The notes under the pieces: generated by a model | What the model saw: only the letters and a program-made list of their open reading frames with translations | What the model was told of the DNA's origin: nothing | Database searches by the model: none | Part shown: positions 9,510 to 17,934 of the stretch, in pieces | How positions within the stretch are numbered: the stretch's first letter is position 1 | Layout of the letters: each line of letters opens with the position of its first letter | Source of the DNA: Candidatus Hinthialibacter antarcticus | GTDB lineage: Bacteria; Hinthialibacterota; Hinthialibacteria; Hinthialibacterales; Hinthialibacteraceae | NCBI GenBank assembly: GCA_030765645.1 | Contig: JAVCCE010000060.1 | Coordinates: 1-50,231, forward strand | Length of the DNA: 50,231 nucleotides | Direction: 5' to 3' | Position numbers and translations under genes: made by a program

Positions 9510-11153
9510 ATGTTTCGAATCATTTCAACAATCTGTTTTGCATTACTGATTGCGCAGGCCAATGCCGCGCCTACCATTCAATCATTCGACGGCGCGGCGG
9601 ACGATGCGCCCTATACGGCCTCGAACTTTGGTCGCTCGCGTGATTTGGCGCCAGTCGACGGCGTTATGGTATTGGTGAAAGCCGCTGCGGAATCGAATGC
9701 TATCGCATTCGATCGCACGGCAGCCGGAACCTATAAACGCATCAGCGCACAATGGCGCTTTTCTATCACCAGCGGGCGTGAAGGCGCGGGTATTATGCTT
9801 TTGAATACAGCGCATTACGGCGAAACCGGCGATGCGCCGGATATCGGTTGGGAAGAGCCAAACCTCGACGGCTCGTTCGGATTGGGCATCGACATTGCGA
9901 ACCCGGACGATTACACCAACCTCGACCGCGCCCACGAAATCTCGCTGCATTGGGACGGCGTTGAGCGCGCAAACAAACGTACGTCATTCGATTTCCGCGA
10001 TGCAGGGTTCCTACAATTTCTACTCGATATTGAATTTTCGCTGGGCGGCGCATTTGTAAATCTGCGCATCGACGACGAAGTCGTATACGACAATTATTTT
10101 GTCGCAGGCATGGCGCCCTATGAATCACGCGCTGCATTCGGCGCCCGATCCACCACAACCTCTCGGCCCCAAATGCAACTGGATGATGTTTATGTTTCGT
10201 TTGAAGAACCCGCGCCGCAATTCGAGTCGCCGCTGGTCGCCGGAACCTTCAATCAAGAATACATCTATAGCAGTAACCGCCAGCCCAGCCGCAGTTTTGA
10301 TTTGCCCGATGAGGGCCTCGTCTACGAGCGCGTTCTGTTGCGCATGACGCTTGAGGCGCCCGAAGGCGGCTACGATTTTTGGGACCGCATTATGAAGATA
10401 AGCGTTCGCAGTGATGTTAGAAAGACGGTCGAAATTGCCCGCTTTATGACGCCCTACAGAAAAGGCGGCGTCTGGTGGTGGGACGTGACCGACTACCAAT
10501 CGATCTTGCGCGGCTCAACCCGGATGACGGCGTTTATTGACACCTGGGTCGGGCCGGGACACGCGCAAGGCGCCGGATGGTTGGTGACGCTGGATTTGTT
10601 TTACTACCAAGGCAACCCGAAGTGGGAGCCGTATTTTGTTGAAAATGTATGGAACGGCGAGCCGCGATATGGCGATCCCAATAATCCCATTTCGAAATTC
10701 TTCGCCGACAAAACGCTTGACGCTGACGCTGAGATGGAACGCGCCAAACTGCGCATCATCGTCACCGGACACGGCCAGTCGCCCAATACCAACAACGCGG
10801 CGGAATTTTTGGTCAGGGGCCGCACCGTGCGCGTCAATGGCGCTGAATACTACAACGAACTCTGGCGCGATGACTGTTACATGAGTCCCTGCCGCCCTCA
10901 ATCCGGCACCTGGATTTACAGCCGCGCCGGATGGTGCCCTGGCGATGTGGTGGCCCCCTGGGACATTAATATCAGCGATGAGATTGAAGCGGGCGCATCT
11001 TATCAGTTAGAATATGAAGCCGATCCGTATACAAACAATAATATCGTTGATGGAAACCCCGCCCGGCATTTAACGGCGTCTCATGTAATCTATTACCGCC
11101 CCGCGCAGGACGCGTCTTTGCGCGATTGGATGATGTACGAACCGGGCAAGTAG
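9510..11153 (+). CDS. Secreted PNGase F-like protein with N-terminal lectin-like domain
   Basis: 547 residues with a signal peptide (to about residue 20, AQANA-AP). Residues about 25-230 look like a LamG/concanavalin-type beta-sandwich. From about 235 the pattern fits the two-domain peptide-N-glycosidase F fold: IARFMTPYRKGGVWWWDVTD and a following FIDTW...WLVTLDL stretch resemble the first domain. The second contains LWRDDCYMSPCRPQSGTW and YSRAGWCPGDVV, the strongly conserved Cys/Trp block of PNGase F C-terminal domains. PNGase F cleaves the asparagine-sugar amide bond of N-glycans; activity here is inferred because catalytic Asp/Glu positions could not be aligned reliably. GGAAGG ribosome-binding site; 15 bases before an O-antigen ligase-like gene. 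Confidence 0.75.
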   Translation: MFRIISTICFALLIAQANAAPTIQSFDGAADDAPYTASNFGRSRDLAPVDGVMVLVKAAAESNAIAFDRTAAGTYKRISAQWRFSITSGREGAGIMLLNTAHYGETGDAPDIGWEEPNLDGSFGLGIDIANPDDYTNLDRAHEISLHWDGVERANKRTSFDFRDAGFLQFLLDIEFSLGGAFVNLRIDDEVVYDNYFVAGMAPYESRAAFGARSTTTSRPQMQLDDVYVSFEEPAPQFESPLVAGTFNQEYIYSSNRQPSRSFDLPDEGLVYERVLLRMTLEAPEGGYDFWDRIMKISVRSDVRKTVEIARFMTPYRKGGVWWWDVTDYQSILRGSTRMTAFIDTWVGPGHAQGAGWLVTLDLFYYQGNPKWEPYFVENVWNGEPRYGDPNNPISKFFADKTLDADAEMERAKLRIIVTGHGQSPNTNNAAEFLVRGRTVRVNGAEYYNELWRDDCYMSPCRPQSGTWIYSRAGWCPGDVVAPWDINISDEIEAGASYQLEYEADPYTNNNIVDGNPARHLTASHVIYYRPAQDASLRDWMMYEPGK

Positions 11154-11168
11154 CACGAACGGAAACGA

Positions 11169-12596
11169 ATGGCGCTTCAATCAACGGCTCCGTATGATAT
11201 GAATACGCCTCTTCGCGGTTGGACTACAATCGCGGGAGCGGTGATTTTGCTGCTCGCGGTTTTGAGCGTCACGTATCCGCCTTATTCTGCGATTGCAATC
11301 ATCGCCGGGTCGGTGGGCGTGGTTTTGTTGCTCGCTCGGCCTGATATCGCGTTCGCGCTGTTTTTCGCCGCCGAGACGCTGATCTCCGAAGATGTGTTGC
11401 TCATCACCGAGCGTCTCAAGCCCACGCTCTATTACTACACGGTTCCCGGTCTTGGGCTGAACCCGTTTGAAATCGCATTGCTCGCGCTGGTGGCTGCGAC
11501 GCTGTTACACCGCAAAGGGCGTTTGTATGGCACTCGCCTGGACGGCGTGATGATAGGGTTCGGCTTGGCGTGTTTACTCGGCTATATCACTTGTATCCGG
11601 CTCTATGGCGATCCGGGCCGATTATTTGAGCCTCGGCGCTTGTTGCATTTTTATCTGGCGTATTTTCTGACGGTGAACCTCATTCGCAGCAAGCAAGCCC
11701 TGAAAATGTTTCTGATGGTCTTTTTTGCGGCGGTCGCCCTGAAGGGGCTGCAGGGCGTATTTCTGTATACCTTGGGTGAAGGCTTGCAGATTAAATGGAA
11801 GATTCGCGCCATTTTTACCGGATGGGGCGACTCGCTCAATTTTGTGACCATGTTACTGATTTTGGCGGCGTTCGTTCTCGACCGGGCGCCGCTGCCCGCC
11901 AAGCGCTTGTGGTTAGTCGCGACGCCGATTGTGCTATTCAGTTTTTTATTTTCTTATAAGCGGGCGTATTATGTTGCGCTGGTGGTCGGCTTGTTGGTTC
12001 TATTTTTAATGCAGAAGGGCAGGGCGCGGGTTCGATTTATGACTTCAGCGTTTGTTGGCTTCCTGCTGTTGCTGATACTCATCACCGCCGCTGGACAATG
12101 GCGCCCGATTGGAATGCGTTTTGAGTCGATTTTAAACCCCACTAAAGAGAGCAGCGCCAATTATCGCTTGGTCGAGTGGCAAAACGCGCTCATCAGCATT
12201 CGTAAAAACCCCACAAGCGGCATCGGCTTGGGTGGAGTCATGCCGATGGAGATTTATCTCTCCCGCACCAATTTATTGGGCGTACATAATACCTATTTAT
12301 GGGTAGCGGTTAAAATGGGCGCGGTGGGTTTGTTTGCTTACTTGTTATTACAACTAGCGTTTGTGAAGCGCCTGTTGCGTCAAAACCAGGCGCTGCATGA
12401 CCCTTTCTTACGGACTCTATCGCGAGGGCTGACTTGCGTATTCGCTGCGTTTTGCGCGGCGCAGATGTTTGCGCCCATGTTTATTCAAATGAGAACCTCA
12501 ACCTGGTTCGGCGTGATTTTGGGCATTGGTATGTTGCTTTCCACGCTTGACCAGCGCCATGCGCCAGAGCAGCCTGAAACCCTCAGCCAACCTTAG
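11169..12596 (+). CDS. O-antigen ligase/polymerase-like membrane protein
   Basis: 475 residues with about ten to twelve transmembrane helices and a periplasmic loop containing SANYRLVEWQNALI and GIGLGG followed by LLGVHNTYLWVAVKMG. That loop is the Wzy_C/O-antigen ligase signature (Arg-rich loop plus HNxYL). Members join or polymerise lipid-linked oligosaccharides at the outer face of the inner membrane. An alternative start ATG at 11199 would remove ten residues. Its 3' end overlaps the convergent small gene by 4 bases. With the upstream PNGase F-like gene it suggests a cell-surface glycan locus; no other polysaccharide genes are adjacent. Confidence 0.82.
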   Translation: MALQSTAPYDMNTPLRGWTTIAGAVILLLAVLSVTYPPYSAIAIIAGSVGVVLLLARPDIAFALFFAAETLISEDVLLITERLKPTLYYYTVPGLGLNPFEIALLALVAATLLHRKGRLYGTRLDGVMIGFGLACLLGYITCIRLYGDPGRLFEPRRLLHFYLAYFLTVNLIRSKQALKMFLMVFFAAVALKGLQGVFLYTLGEGLQIKWKIRAIFTGWGDSLNFVTMLLILAAFVLDRAPLPAKRLWLVATPIVLFSFLFSYKRAYYVALVVGLLVLFLMQKGRARVRFMTSAFVGFLLLLILITAAGQWRPIGMRFESILNPTKESSANYRLVEWQNALISIRKNPTSGIGLGGVMPMEIYLSRTNLLGVHNTYLWVAVKMGAVGLFAYLLLQLAFVKRLLRQNQALHDPFLRTLSRGLTCVFAAFCAAQMFAPMFIQMRTSTWFGVILGIGMLLSTLDQRHAPEQPETLSQP

Positions 12597-12904
12597 AGTT
12601 GTTCGCAGTCTCCTTCTACCAGCTGGCCGGCGTCCCAAACACAGATAAAGTTACGTTCTTGCAGCTCGTCCGGGTCTTCAGTAATCACGCCGGTGGGGGT
12701 CATGCCGTCTTTGCGGTTTTTAATGCGTGGCTCGTCTCCGGGCAAAATCTGTCGCCAGACTTCGTAGTCGCTATTATGTTTTGATACAGCAAAGGTCAAG
12801 CGTTGTTTGACAAAATCAGAGACAATGCTCTTTACGTCCTGCTTCGATAGGCGCTTGGTCACTTGCACACGAATATTACGAGTATAGTCATTGGTATTGT
12901 TCAT
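12593..12904 (-). CDS. Small protein of unknown function
   Basis: 103 residues, charged, without signal peptide or transmembrane segment. Starts with ATG preceded by a good AAAGGA ribosome-binding site at 8-9 bases, which supports a real gene. No family recognised: residues 1-50 are predicted helix/strand with many Lys/Arg, and a tail rich in Asp/Glu ends in a single Cys-Glu. It overlaps the end of the convergent O-antigen ligase-like gene by 4 bases. Confidence 0.65.
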   Translation of the reverse strand: MNNTNDYTRNIRVQVTKRLSKQDVKSIVSDFVKQRLTFAVSKHNSDYEVWRQILPGDEPRIKNRKDGMTPTGVITEDPDELQERNFICVWDAGQLVEGDCEQL

Positions 12905-13051
12905 AATTTTTATCCTTTCATCTCAAGACGATCACCGGGAAAGCCTTAAGTCCTCTACGTAAAATTTTATTGCCATAAGTTCAAAACGACAACAAAAAAT
13001 CCTATAAAGAAGTAATAGAACGAGTAACACAAGGAAAAAATAACGTCTAAT

Positions 13052-13447
13052 CTATTCGCGAGCGACTTGTTCAAGGACGTCTTTTGAGACGAAAATGGGC
13101 GCTTGGGTGCGTATGGCAAGGGCAATGGCGTCGCTGGGTCTTGAATCAACATCAACTTCGCCGTTAGAAGTCTCGAAATAAATACGGGCGTAAAAGGTGG
13201 AGTCGCGTAGGTCTGTAATATTGACCCGAATCATGGTTCCGCCCAGGGTAGAAATCAGATTGACTGCCAAATCGTGGGTCAGCGGGCGCTGAATGTGTAT
13301 GTCATTTAAGGCCAAATGAATGGATTGGGCTTCGTAGTATCCGATGAGAATCGGCATCATCCGAGCGCCGTTTTTCTCTTTTAAAATGATGATTTGGTCA
13401 GCGCCGCTTTCATCCAACCGCAGTTCGTAGAAATCCATTTCAATCAT
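13052..13447 (-). CDS. Bifunctional nuclease family protein (BFN/DUF151)
   Basis: 131 residues. The layout MPILIGYYEAQSIHLAL, RPLTHDLAVNLISTLGG and SRPSDAIALAIRTQAPIFV matches the BFN (DUF151) domain across its full length. In plants a relative shows both RNase and DNase activity; the role in bacteria is unsettled, and structure-based work places it as a small alpha/beta protein. No partner domain (UVR or STAS) is fused here. Separated by about 75 bases from the upstream maf gene on the same strand. Confidence 0.9.
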   Translation of the reverse strand: MIEMDFYELRLDESGADQIIILKEKNGARMMPILIGYYEAQSIHLALNDIHIQRPLTHDLAVNLISTLGGTMIRVNITDLRDSTFYARIYFETSNGEVDVDSRPSDAIALAIRTQAPIFVSKDVLEQVARE

Positions 13448-13522
13448 GCTAAGTCTCTTTAAACCCCACCCAATTTTTTCATTATATGAATATTGTATCT
13501 ATCTTCCTTAGAAACTCGCCCC

Positions 13523-14125
13523 CTAGACGATATTTTCATCAATTTTCAAATCAAATTGAACGCCGAGTTTGTCAAACATGCTTCCAAGGTCGGTGGTCGG
13601 TAAGCCGATTACATTGTGATAGGAGCCGTTTACTTCACAAACTAGATTGGCTCCAATCCCTTGGATTGCATAGGAGCCTGCTTTATCCATTGGCTCGCCA
13701 GTTTTTATGTAATTATCTATTTCATCTTGGCTTAAGTCTTTGAACCTAACATTGGATCGAATGGCTTTCACCATCTGGATTTCTTGCATCCGTTGAAAGA
13801 GGCAGACGCCCGTCCACACTTCATGCCATTGGCCTGATAGCGCTCCCAGCATTTCAGCCGATTCATTTTTGTCTTTGGGTTTTCCCATAATGCGGTCGCC
13901 TAAGGCAACCACCGTGTCAGCGCCAAGAACCAGATGTTCAGGGTTTTGCTGTCCAACCGCCGCTGCTTTTTGGACAGCTAAGCGAGCGCAATACGGCCCG
14001 GGCAATTCGTCCATTGGTTCCTCTTCGATGATTCCGCTTGGGAGGACGGTAAAATTGACGCCCATCTGACTGAGTAATGTTCGGCGCCGGGGCGATTCAC
14101 TGGCGAGTATGATGCCTGCAAACAC
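13523..14125 (-). CDS. maf: Maf family nucleotide pyrophosphatase
   Basis: 200 residues. Maf proteins hydrolyse non-canonical or UTP/dTTP-type nucleoside triphosphates to monophosphates (house-cleaning), in the cytosol. Family signatures are intact: ASESPRRRTLL at the N-terminus, LGADTVVALGDRIMGKPKD with the catalytic aspartate, and SGQWHEVWTGVCL. The C-terminal GSYAIQG block is also present. Length is typical. The remaining specificity residues resemble the YhdE (dTTP/UTP) branch, but this is not certain. Upstream lies the terminator of the proline-rich gene, so maf probably has its own promoter. Confidence 0.93.
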   Translation of the reverse strand: MFAGIILASESPRRRTLLSQMGVNFTVLPSGIIEEEPMDELPGPYCARLAVQKAAAVGQQNPEHLVLGADTVVALGDRIMGKPKDKNESAEMLGALSGQWHEVWTGVCLFQRMQEIQMVKAIRSNVRFKDLSQDEIDNYIKTGEPMDKAGSYAIQGIGANLVCEVNGSYHNVIGLPTTDLGSMFDKLGVQFDLKIDENIV

Positions 14126-14150
14126 GATATATGAGGTCTCCGTTTTCTAT

Positions 14151-14183
14151 AAAAAGAGCGTCCCGGTTGTTAAGGACGCTCTT
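14151..14183 (-). terminator. Rho-independent terminator of the proline-rich protein gene
   Basis: Perfect 10-bp inverted repeat AAGAGCGTCC (14154-14163) and GGACGCTCTT (14174-14183) with a 10-base loop. Read on the - strand the stem runs into TTTTT, a classical intrinsic terminator, 29 bases past the stop codon of the gene ending at 14212. Confidence 0.9.
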
Positions 14184-14211
14184 GAGGTAATCTATTGTAT
14201 CTTTATATTTA

Positions 14212-14637
14212 TTATGCAGTTACATCAAGTGATTGTCCCGCTGCCAGGTCTTGGATCGGGCTTACTGGCGCCGCTTGAATAAAGGTCTGGTCTTCAGAAG
14301 GGATGAACCCTGTTTGACTTGCTTGGGCCGCTGAAGGAATGATGCCGGGGAACGGCGGCGTTCCTGGAGGGGGGCCTGGATTGAGCGTACTGACTTGGTC
14401 AGCACCCGCTGGCGGCGGAGGCGCTGTTTGCGCTTGAATTGCGTTCTCGCTAATCAGCACTGAATCGGTGCCATTGGTTTGGTTCAGACCGTCGGTTTGC
14501 CCGCTTTGAGGAAGCGGAGTAAATCCGGTTTGTACAGGCGCTATCGGCGCCGCAGGCGATGGTGGAGACGGCGCAACCGGCGGCGGCGCTGTCGGGTTTA
14601 AAGCCTGATTGATTTGTGGAATCGGTCCAGTAACCAT
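14212..14637 (-). CDS. Proline/alanine-rich low-complexity small protein
   Basis: 141 residues, about one fifth proline, with runs such as APPPVAPSPPSPAAPIAP and GPPPGTPPFPG and no cysteine. No signal peptide or membrane helix is apparent, so it should be an intrinsically disordered cytosolic protein or linker. A GAGGA ribosome-binding site 7 bases before the ATG and a strong terminator after the stop argue that it is expressed. Three TGF(I/T)P-type motifs (QTGFTPLP, QTGFIPSE and a related IIPSA segment) hint at loose internal repetition. Function unknown. Confidence 0.7.
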   Translation of the reverse strand: MVTGPIPQINQALNPTAPPPVAPSPPSPAAPIAPVQTGFTPLPQSGQTDGLNQTNGTDSVLISENAIQAQTAPPPPAGADQVSTLNPGPPPGTPPFPGIIPSAAQASQTGFIPSEDQTFIQAAPVSPIQDLAAGQSLDVTA

Positions 14638-14829
14638 AATAAATCCTCGCTGAGCCTAAAACTCTATATATCATTATACACAATTCAATTGTGGATGCAA
14701 CAATCTGATTGTATTAGAGCGTTTGTCATAAATATGTGCGTAAAGCGCGCCCGCAGGGCTCAGCGATAGATACCGTTATGGAAACTCAATCCGCACAGTA
14801 TTCTGGCAACCACTATAACAATTCATCGC

Positions 14830-15462
14830 TCAATTTTGTCCGCTCCATCGGATAATCTCGCCGGAACTACGCAGTCCATTGCTGGGGTCATAAACCTCCG
14901 CTACCAGCAGCACGGCTGGAGTCTTGATATTGCAAACAGCGCATAGTTCCGTACCCTCGGTTTCATCTTGGGGGAAGTAGGCGAAGTATTGCAACAAGCC
15001 GTCAGGGCCGCTGGATGACGCCATCCATTTATGAAAGCCATAGTCATACTGCCCGCCCGGGCCAGAGCGGTCAGCGCGAAAATACCCATACGCATACGCG
15101 CCGTTGACCACGTCTTTGAAATCAATCGACTGGTCGAGTTCGCGGGCGCTGTGGTGTGGGAACGGGTCGCGAGGGATGTTAGTTAAGTAGGCTAATGGCG
15201 TGGTCAGGGATTTGAACAGGGCTTCAAAGTTATAAATTTGCTCTCCGGCTTGAATGTGCGACGGAGGCGCGGTGTTGCAATCCAAGCGATACATTTCAAT
15301 AGAAGTTGAGAGCGATTTGTGGTCAGCCTGGACGCGGGCGACGTTAGCGCGCACTTGCGCTTGCAGGAAATTGGGGACAGCGATTGCCGCGAGAATGCCA
15401 ATGATGGCGACAACGATCAGCAATTCAATCAGTGTAAAGCCGTTTTGATTTATTCGTTTCAT
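14830..15462 (-). CDS. Orphan type IV/II pseudopilin (prepilin N-terminal signal)
   Basis: 210 residues starting MKRINQNG-FTLIELL, with the prepilin peptidase cleavage site after Gly and Glu at +5, followed by the hydrophobic helix VVAIIGILAAIAVPNFL. The soluble part resembles GspG-type pseudopilins (SIEMYRLDCN, TPLAYLTNIPRDPF) but is longer, with two cysteines near the C-terminus. GGAG sits 7 bases upstream, directly beside a strong hairpin. No secretion or pilus assembly gene is near. It is one of three related pseudopilin genes in the window, each standing alone. Confidence 0.9.
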   Translation of the reverse strand: MKRINQNGFTLIELLIVVAIIGILAAIAVPNFLQAQVRANVARVQADHKSLSTSIEMYRLDCNTAPPSHIQAGEQIYNFEALFKSLTTPLAYLTNIPRDPFPHHSARELDQSIDFKDVVNGAYAYGYFRADRSGPGGQYDYGFHKWMASSSGPDGLLQYFAYFPQDETEGTELCAVCNIKTPAVLLVAEVYDPSNGLRSSGEIIRWSGQN

Positions 15463-15475
15463 AATAGAACTCCGC

Positions 15476-15501
15476 CCCCTCTGCTCCGAAAAGCAGAGGG
15501 G
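15476..15501 (-). promoter_or_regulatory. Strong hairpin between FG-GAP gene and pseudopilin start
   Basis: Perfect 10-bp stem CCCCTCTGCT/AGCAGAGGGG with a 6-base CCGAAA loop. It ends 2 bases before the GGAG ribosome-binding site (15470-15473) of the pseudopilin gene. There is no T-run after it on the - strand, so it may be a weak terminator for the upstream FG-GAP gene, an mRNA stabiliser, or a structure modulating pseudopilin translation. Confidence 0.6.
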
Positions 15502-15517
15502 AGTAGTATTGATTTAG

Positions 15518-17272
15518 TTAATACAAATACCATGACTTAACGACTGTTTGTTCACCTTCGCTTTGAATTACGGTGATGAACTGGTCGGCGTTCATTTCTC
15601 CAAACGACTCGCTCGATCCGTCAAGCCATGTTACTTGCACCTCAGCGCTTATTTCTGCGCCCAAGCCAAAATGAATCACGCTTGACGATTGCGATCCAAA
15701 ACCTGTATCGCCAAACCCGCATTGGCGAATTTGGGTGACGCCGCCTACTGTCGCTTTGACGCGGGCGCCGAATGCGAAGCCGTTGGCGCCGTTGCCTTGC
15801 AGCTGAATATTCAGCCAGTGGTTGTCGCCGACTGCATTATTCTCATACAACAGAGTCGGGCCTTCGCCGTGATTCTCTGTGAAGAGAAATTCCAAGTCGC
15901 CGTCGTTATCGAGGTCGCCGCAGGACACGGCGATCAGGTGGTTGATGTCATCGACCCCGGTGTCGAGCAGCGCCTGATCGGCTGTTTCGTTGATGTTAGT
16001 AAACGTCCCGTCGCCGTTATTCATAAAAATTGGGTGCGGAAACGGATATAACTGGCCTGCGGGGTAGTCGTCATGGTCGGGGTGGTTGATCGCCAAAAGG
16101 TCGAGCCATCCATCATTGTTGAGGTCAACCCAGGAGGCGTTAAAGAGATAGAACTGCTCGGTCATGCCAGATTGAGGAAACACATCGGTGAAGGTTCCAT
16201 CGCCGTTGTTTTGATACAGATGCTGGGGGATTGCGGTATCTTCATTGATGGAGCCGATATTGCAGACAAATAGGTCAACGTCGCCGTCGTTGTCATAGTC
16301 GCCCCAGACCGCCGAGTTGGAACTGGCCGCATTTGGAGCGCCCAAACCAACTTCGTCTGTCATTTCAGTGAACGTCCCGTCGCCGTTGTTGACGAAGAAG
16401 CGGTTCTCTGTTTGATCGCCTTCATGCTCATCTTGTTGAGGGAACGAGGCCGCTTCACTTTCATGGTCATGTGCGTGTGCGACGGCGATGCTGAAATAGA
16501 CATCCAAGTCGCCGTCATTGTCATAGTCACCCCAGGCGGCGTGTTCGATGGAGTAATAATCATGGTCGTGTTCGTCTTCTTGGGCTGTATCTGTTTCAAT
16601 TTCATGGTCGTGCTCGGCGAGCAGCCCGGCTTCTTCAGAGACGTATTCAAACGACCCATCGCCCAGATTTTTATACAAGACGGGGCCGTAGGTACGCGAT
16701 GAAACCATGAGATCAAGCCAGCCGTCGAGGTCATAGTCGATCCATGATGCGCTGGTGAATGCGCCCTCTTCGTATTCTTCTTCCACTTGCGTGGGCAACG
16801 AAGCGGCTTCGTCCTCATGGTCGTGTTCTTCGGGATAGCCTTCGACGCCTGCTTCGTGGGCAACGTCGGTGAAGGTTCCGTCGCCGTTGTTTTTGTACAA
16901 ACGGTTGATGGGCAGGTCGCCGGTGATCGGTTCGATGTTGCAGACGTATAGGTCTAGGTCGCCGTCGCCGTCATAGTCGCCCCAGGCGGCGCCGATGGCT
17001 TCCATGTCGCCGTCTTGAACCCCGGCGGATGCGGCGATGTTGGTGAACACCCCTCCGTCATTGCGATATAAGTCGTTATTGGGAACCGTCGCGACGAACA
17101 GGTCGGCGTCTCCATCGTTGTCGAAATCGCCCCAGGCGGCGCCGAAGTTGCGTCCATTCACGGCCTGTTGGATGCCCGCCGCGTTGGCGATATTTTCAAA
17201 TAGCGCATCTTGCGCGAATACTTGCGCTTGTAGAAATAAAAGCAGACTGAAGGTATAGCAAAATATTTTCAT
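15518..17272 (-). CDS. Secreted FG-GAP/VCBS repeat protein with ASPIC/UnbV tail and His/acid-rich insertions
   Basis: 584 residues from the ATG at 17272, chosen because a signal peptide (MKIFCYTFSLLLF...AQVFA) starts there and GGAG lies 6 bases upstream; the frame stays open 66 bases further. Six or so FG-GAP/VCBS repeats carry calcium-type loops (DFDNDGDADLF, DYDGDGDLDLY, DYDNDGDVDLF), forming a beta-propeller. The C-terminal about 90 residues fit the ASPIC/UnbV domain (CRTAC1-like). Unusually, three insertions near residues 148-167, 220-244 and 265-289 are rich in HDHE/DEHDHD, suggesting metal binding. Probably an extracellular calcium-stabilised adhesion or binding protein; ligand unknown. 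Confidence 0.88.
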   Translation of the reverse strand: MKIFCYTFSLLLFLQAQVFAQDALFENIANAAGIQQAVNGRNFGAAWGDFDNDGDADLFVATVPNNDLYRNDGGVFTNIAASAGVQDGDMEAIGAAWGDYDGDGDLDLYVCNIEPITGDLPINRLYKNNGDGTFTDVAHEAGVEGYPEEHDHEDEAASLPTQVEEEYEEGAFTSASWIDYDLDGWLDLMVSSRTYGPVLYKNLGDGSFEYVSEEAGLLAEHDHEIETDTAQEDEHDHDYYSIEHAAWGDYDNDGDLDVYFSIAVAHAHDHESEAASFPQQDEHEGDQTENRFFVNNGDGTFTEMTDEVGLGAPNAASSNSAVWGDYDNDGDVDLFVCNIGSINEDTAIPQHLYQNNGDGTFTDVFPQSGMTEQFYLFNASWVDLNNDGWLDLLAINHPDHDDYPAGQLYPFPHPIFMNNGDGTFTNINETADQALLDTGVDDINHLIAVSCGDLDNDGDLEFLFTENHGEGPTLLYENNAVGDNHWLNIQLQGNGANGFAFGARVKATVGGVTQIRQCGFGDTGFGSQSSSVIHFGLGAEISAEVQVTWLDGSSESFGEMNADQFITVIQSEGEQTVVKSWYLY

Positions 17273-17443
17273 GGTTTTCTCCACTTGGTTTCCTGAATGA
17301 ATTGAATGATTGGATTCAACGCCTTCGCAACGCAACAACGGGTACAGGGCGACTGCTCCTGGACGCCGTTACGCAGGTTGAGTGTGAATACAATTCGGGC
17401 GCATTACTCGAATGCGCTTAAAACATTGTGATGAAAGGGAAAA

Positions 17444-17800
17444 TCAGGAAACGGCGGGAGGAGCGCGTGGATTGCATAAATGAAGATGAGATTGATCGGG
17501 CAAACCGCCCGTTGACGGTAAGGTCGGCGCGTCGCTGTTTCCATCAACGATTGCGACGGGAGCGGCAAGGTCAAAGTGAAACGCCTGGGCGAGATTGCAA
17601 ATCGAACAGGCGTGGTTTGTAACGTCAACCGCGCACGAACCGCACTCCGGCGCTTCAATCTCGATACCAGCGTGGGAGGGCTCAGCGTAGTGTTGGTGGG
17701 TGTGAACGGTTGTGACTGACAGTGCGCATAGATAGAGCGTCAGCAATGTCCACGACATTTTTTGTTTAATAAGAAAGAGTTTTGAATTGAATCGAAACAT
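17444..17800 (-). CDS. Small secreted Cys/His-rich protein (possible metal-handling, DUF2946-like)
   Basis: 118 residues with an N-terminal hydrophobic helix (MSWTLLTLYLCALSV, from about residue 15) that should act as signal peptide or anchor. The mature part starts with THQHYAEPSH, has CGSCAVDVTNHACSIC, then HLHLCNPRAPPAVS at the end. This His/Cys pattern and the terminal RAPP motif resemble small DUF2946-type proteins found with copper or iron transport genes, but the match is by eye only. It lies upstream of, and codirectional with, the FG-GAP protein that has HDHE insertions; a gap of about 170 bases separates them. Confidence 0.6.
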   Translation of the reverse strand: MFRFNSKLFLIKQKMSWTLLTLYLCALSVTTVHTHQHYAEPSHAGIEIEAPECGSCAVDVTNHACSICNLAQAFHFDLAAPVAIVDGNSDAPTLPSTGGLPDQSHLHLCNPRAPPAVS

Positions 17801-17934
17801 AAATCCCTGCGCGTCGATAGAATGTTTAGTATCCTAGTTCAGTTTTCGATTCTGTAAAGTGGGTTTTGAAAATCATTGAAGATTAGATTATAGTTGTAGA
17901 GAAACTGAACTCAAAAAATTTAGGTAGTCGACCA

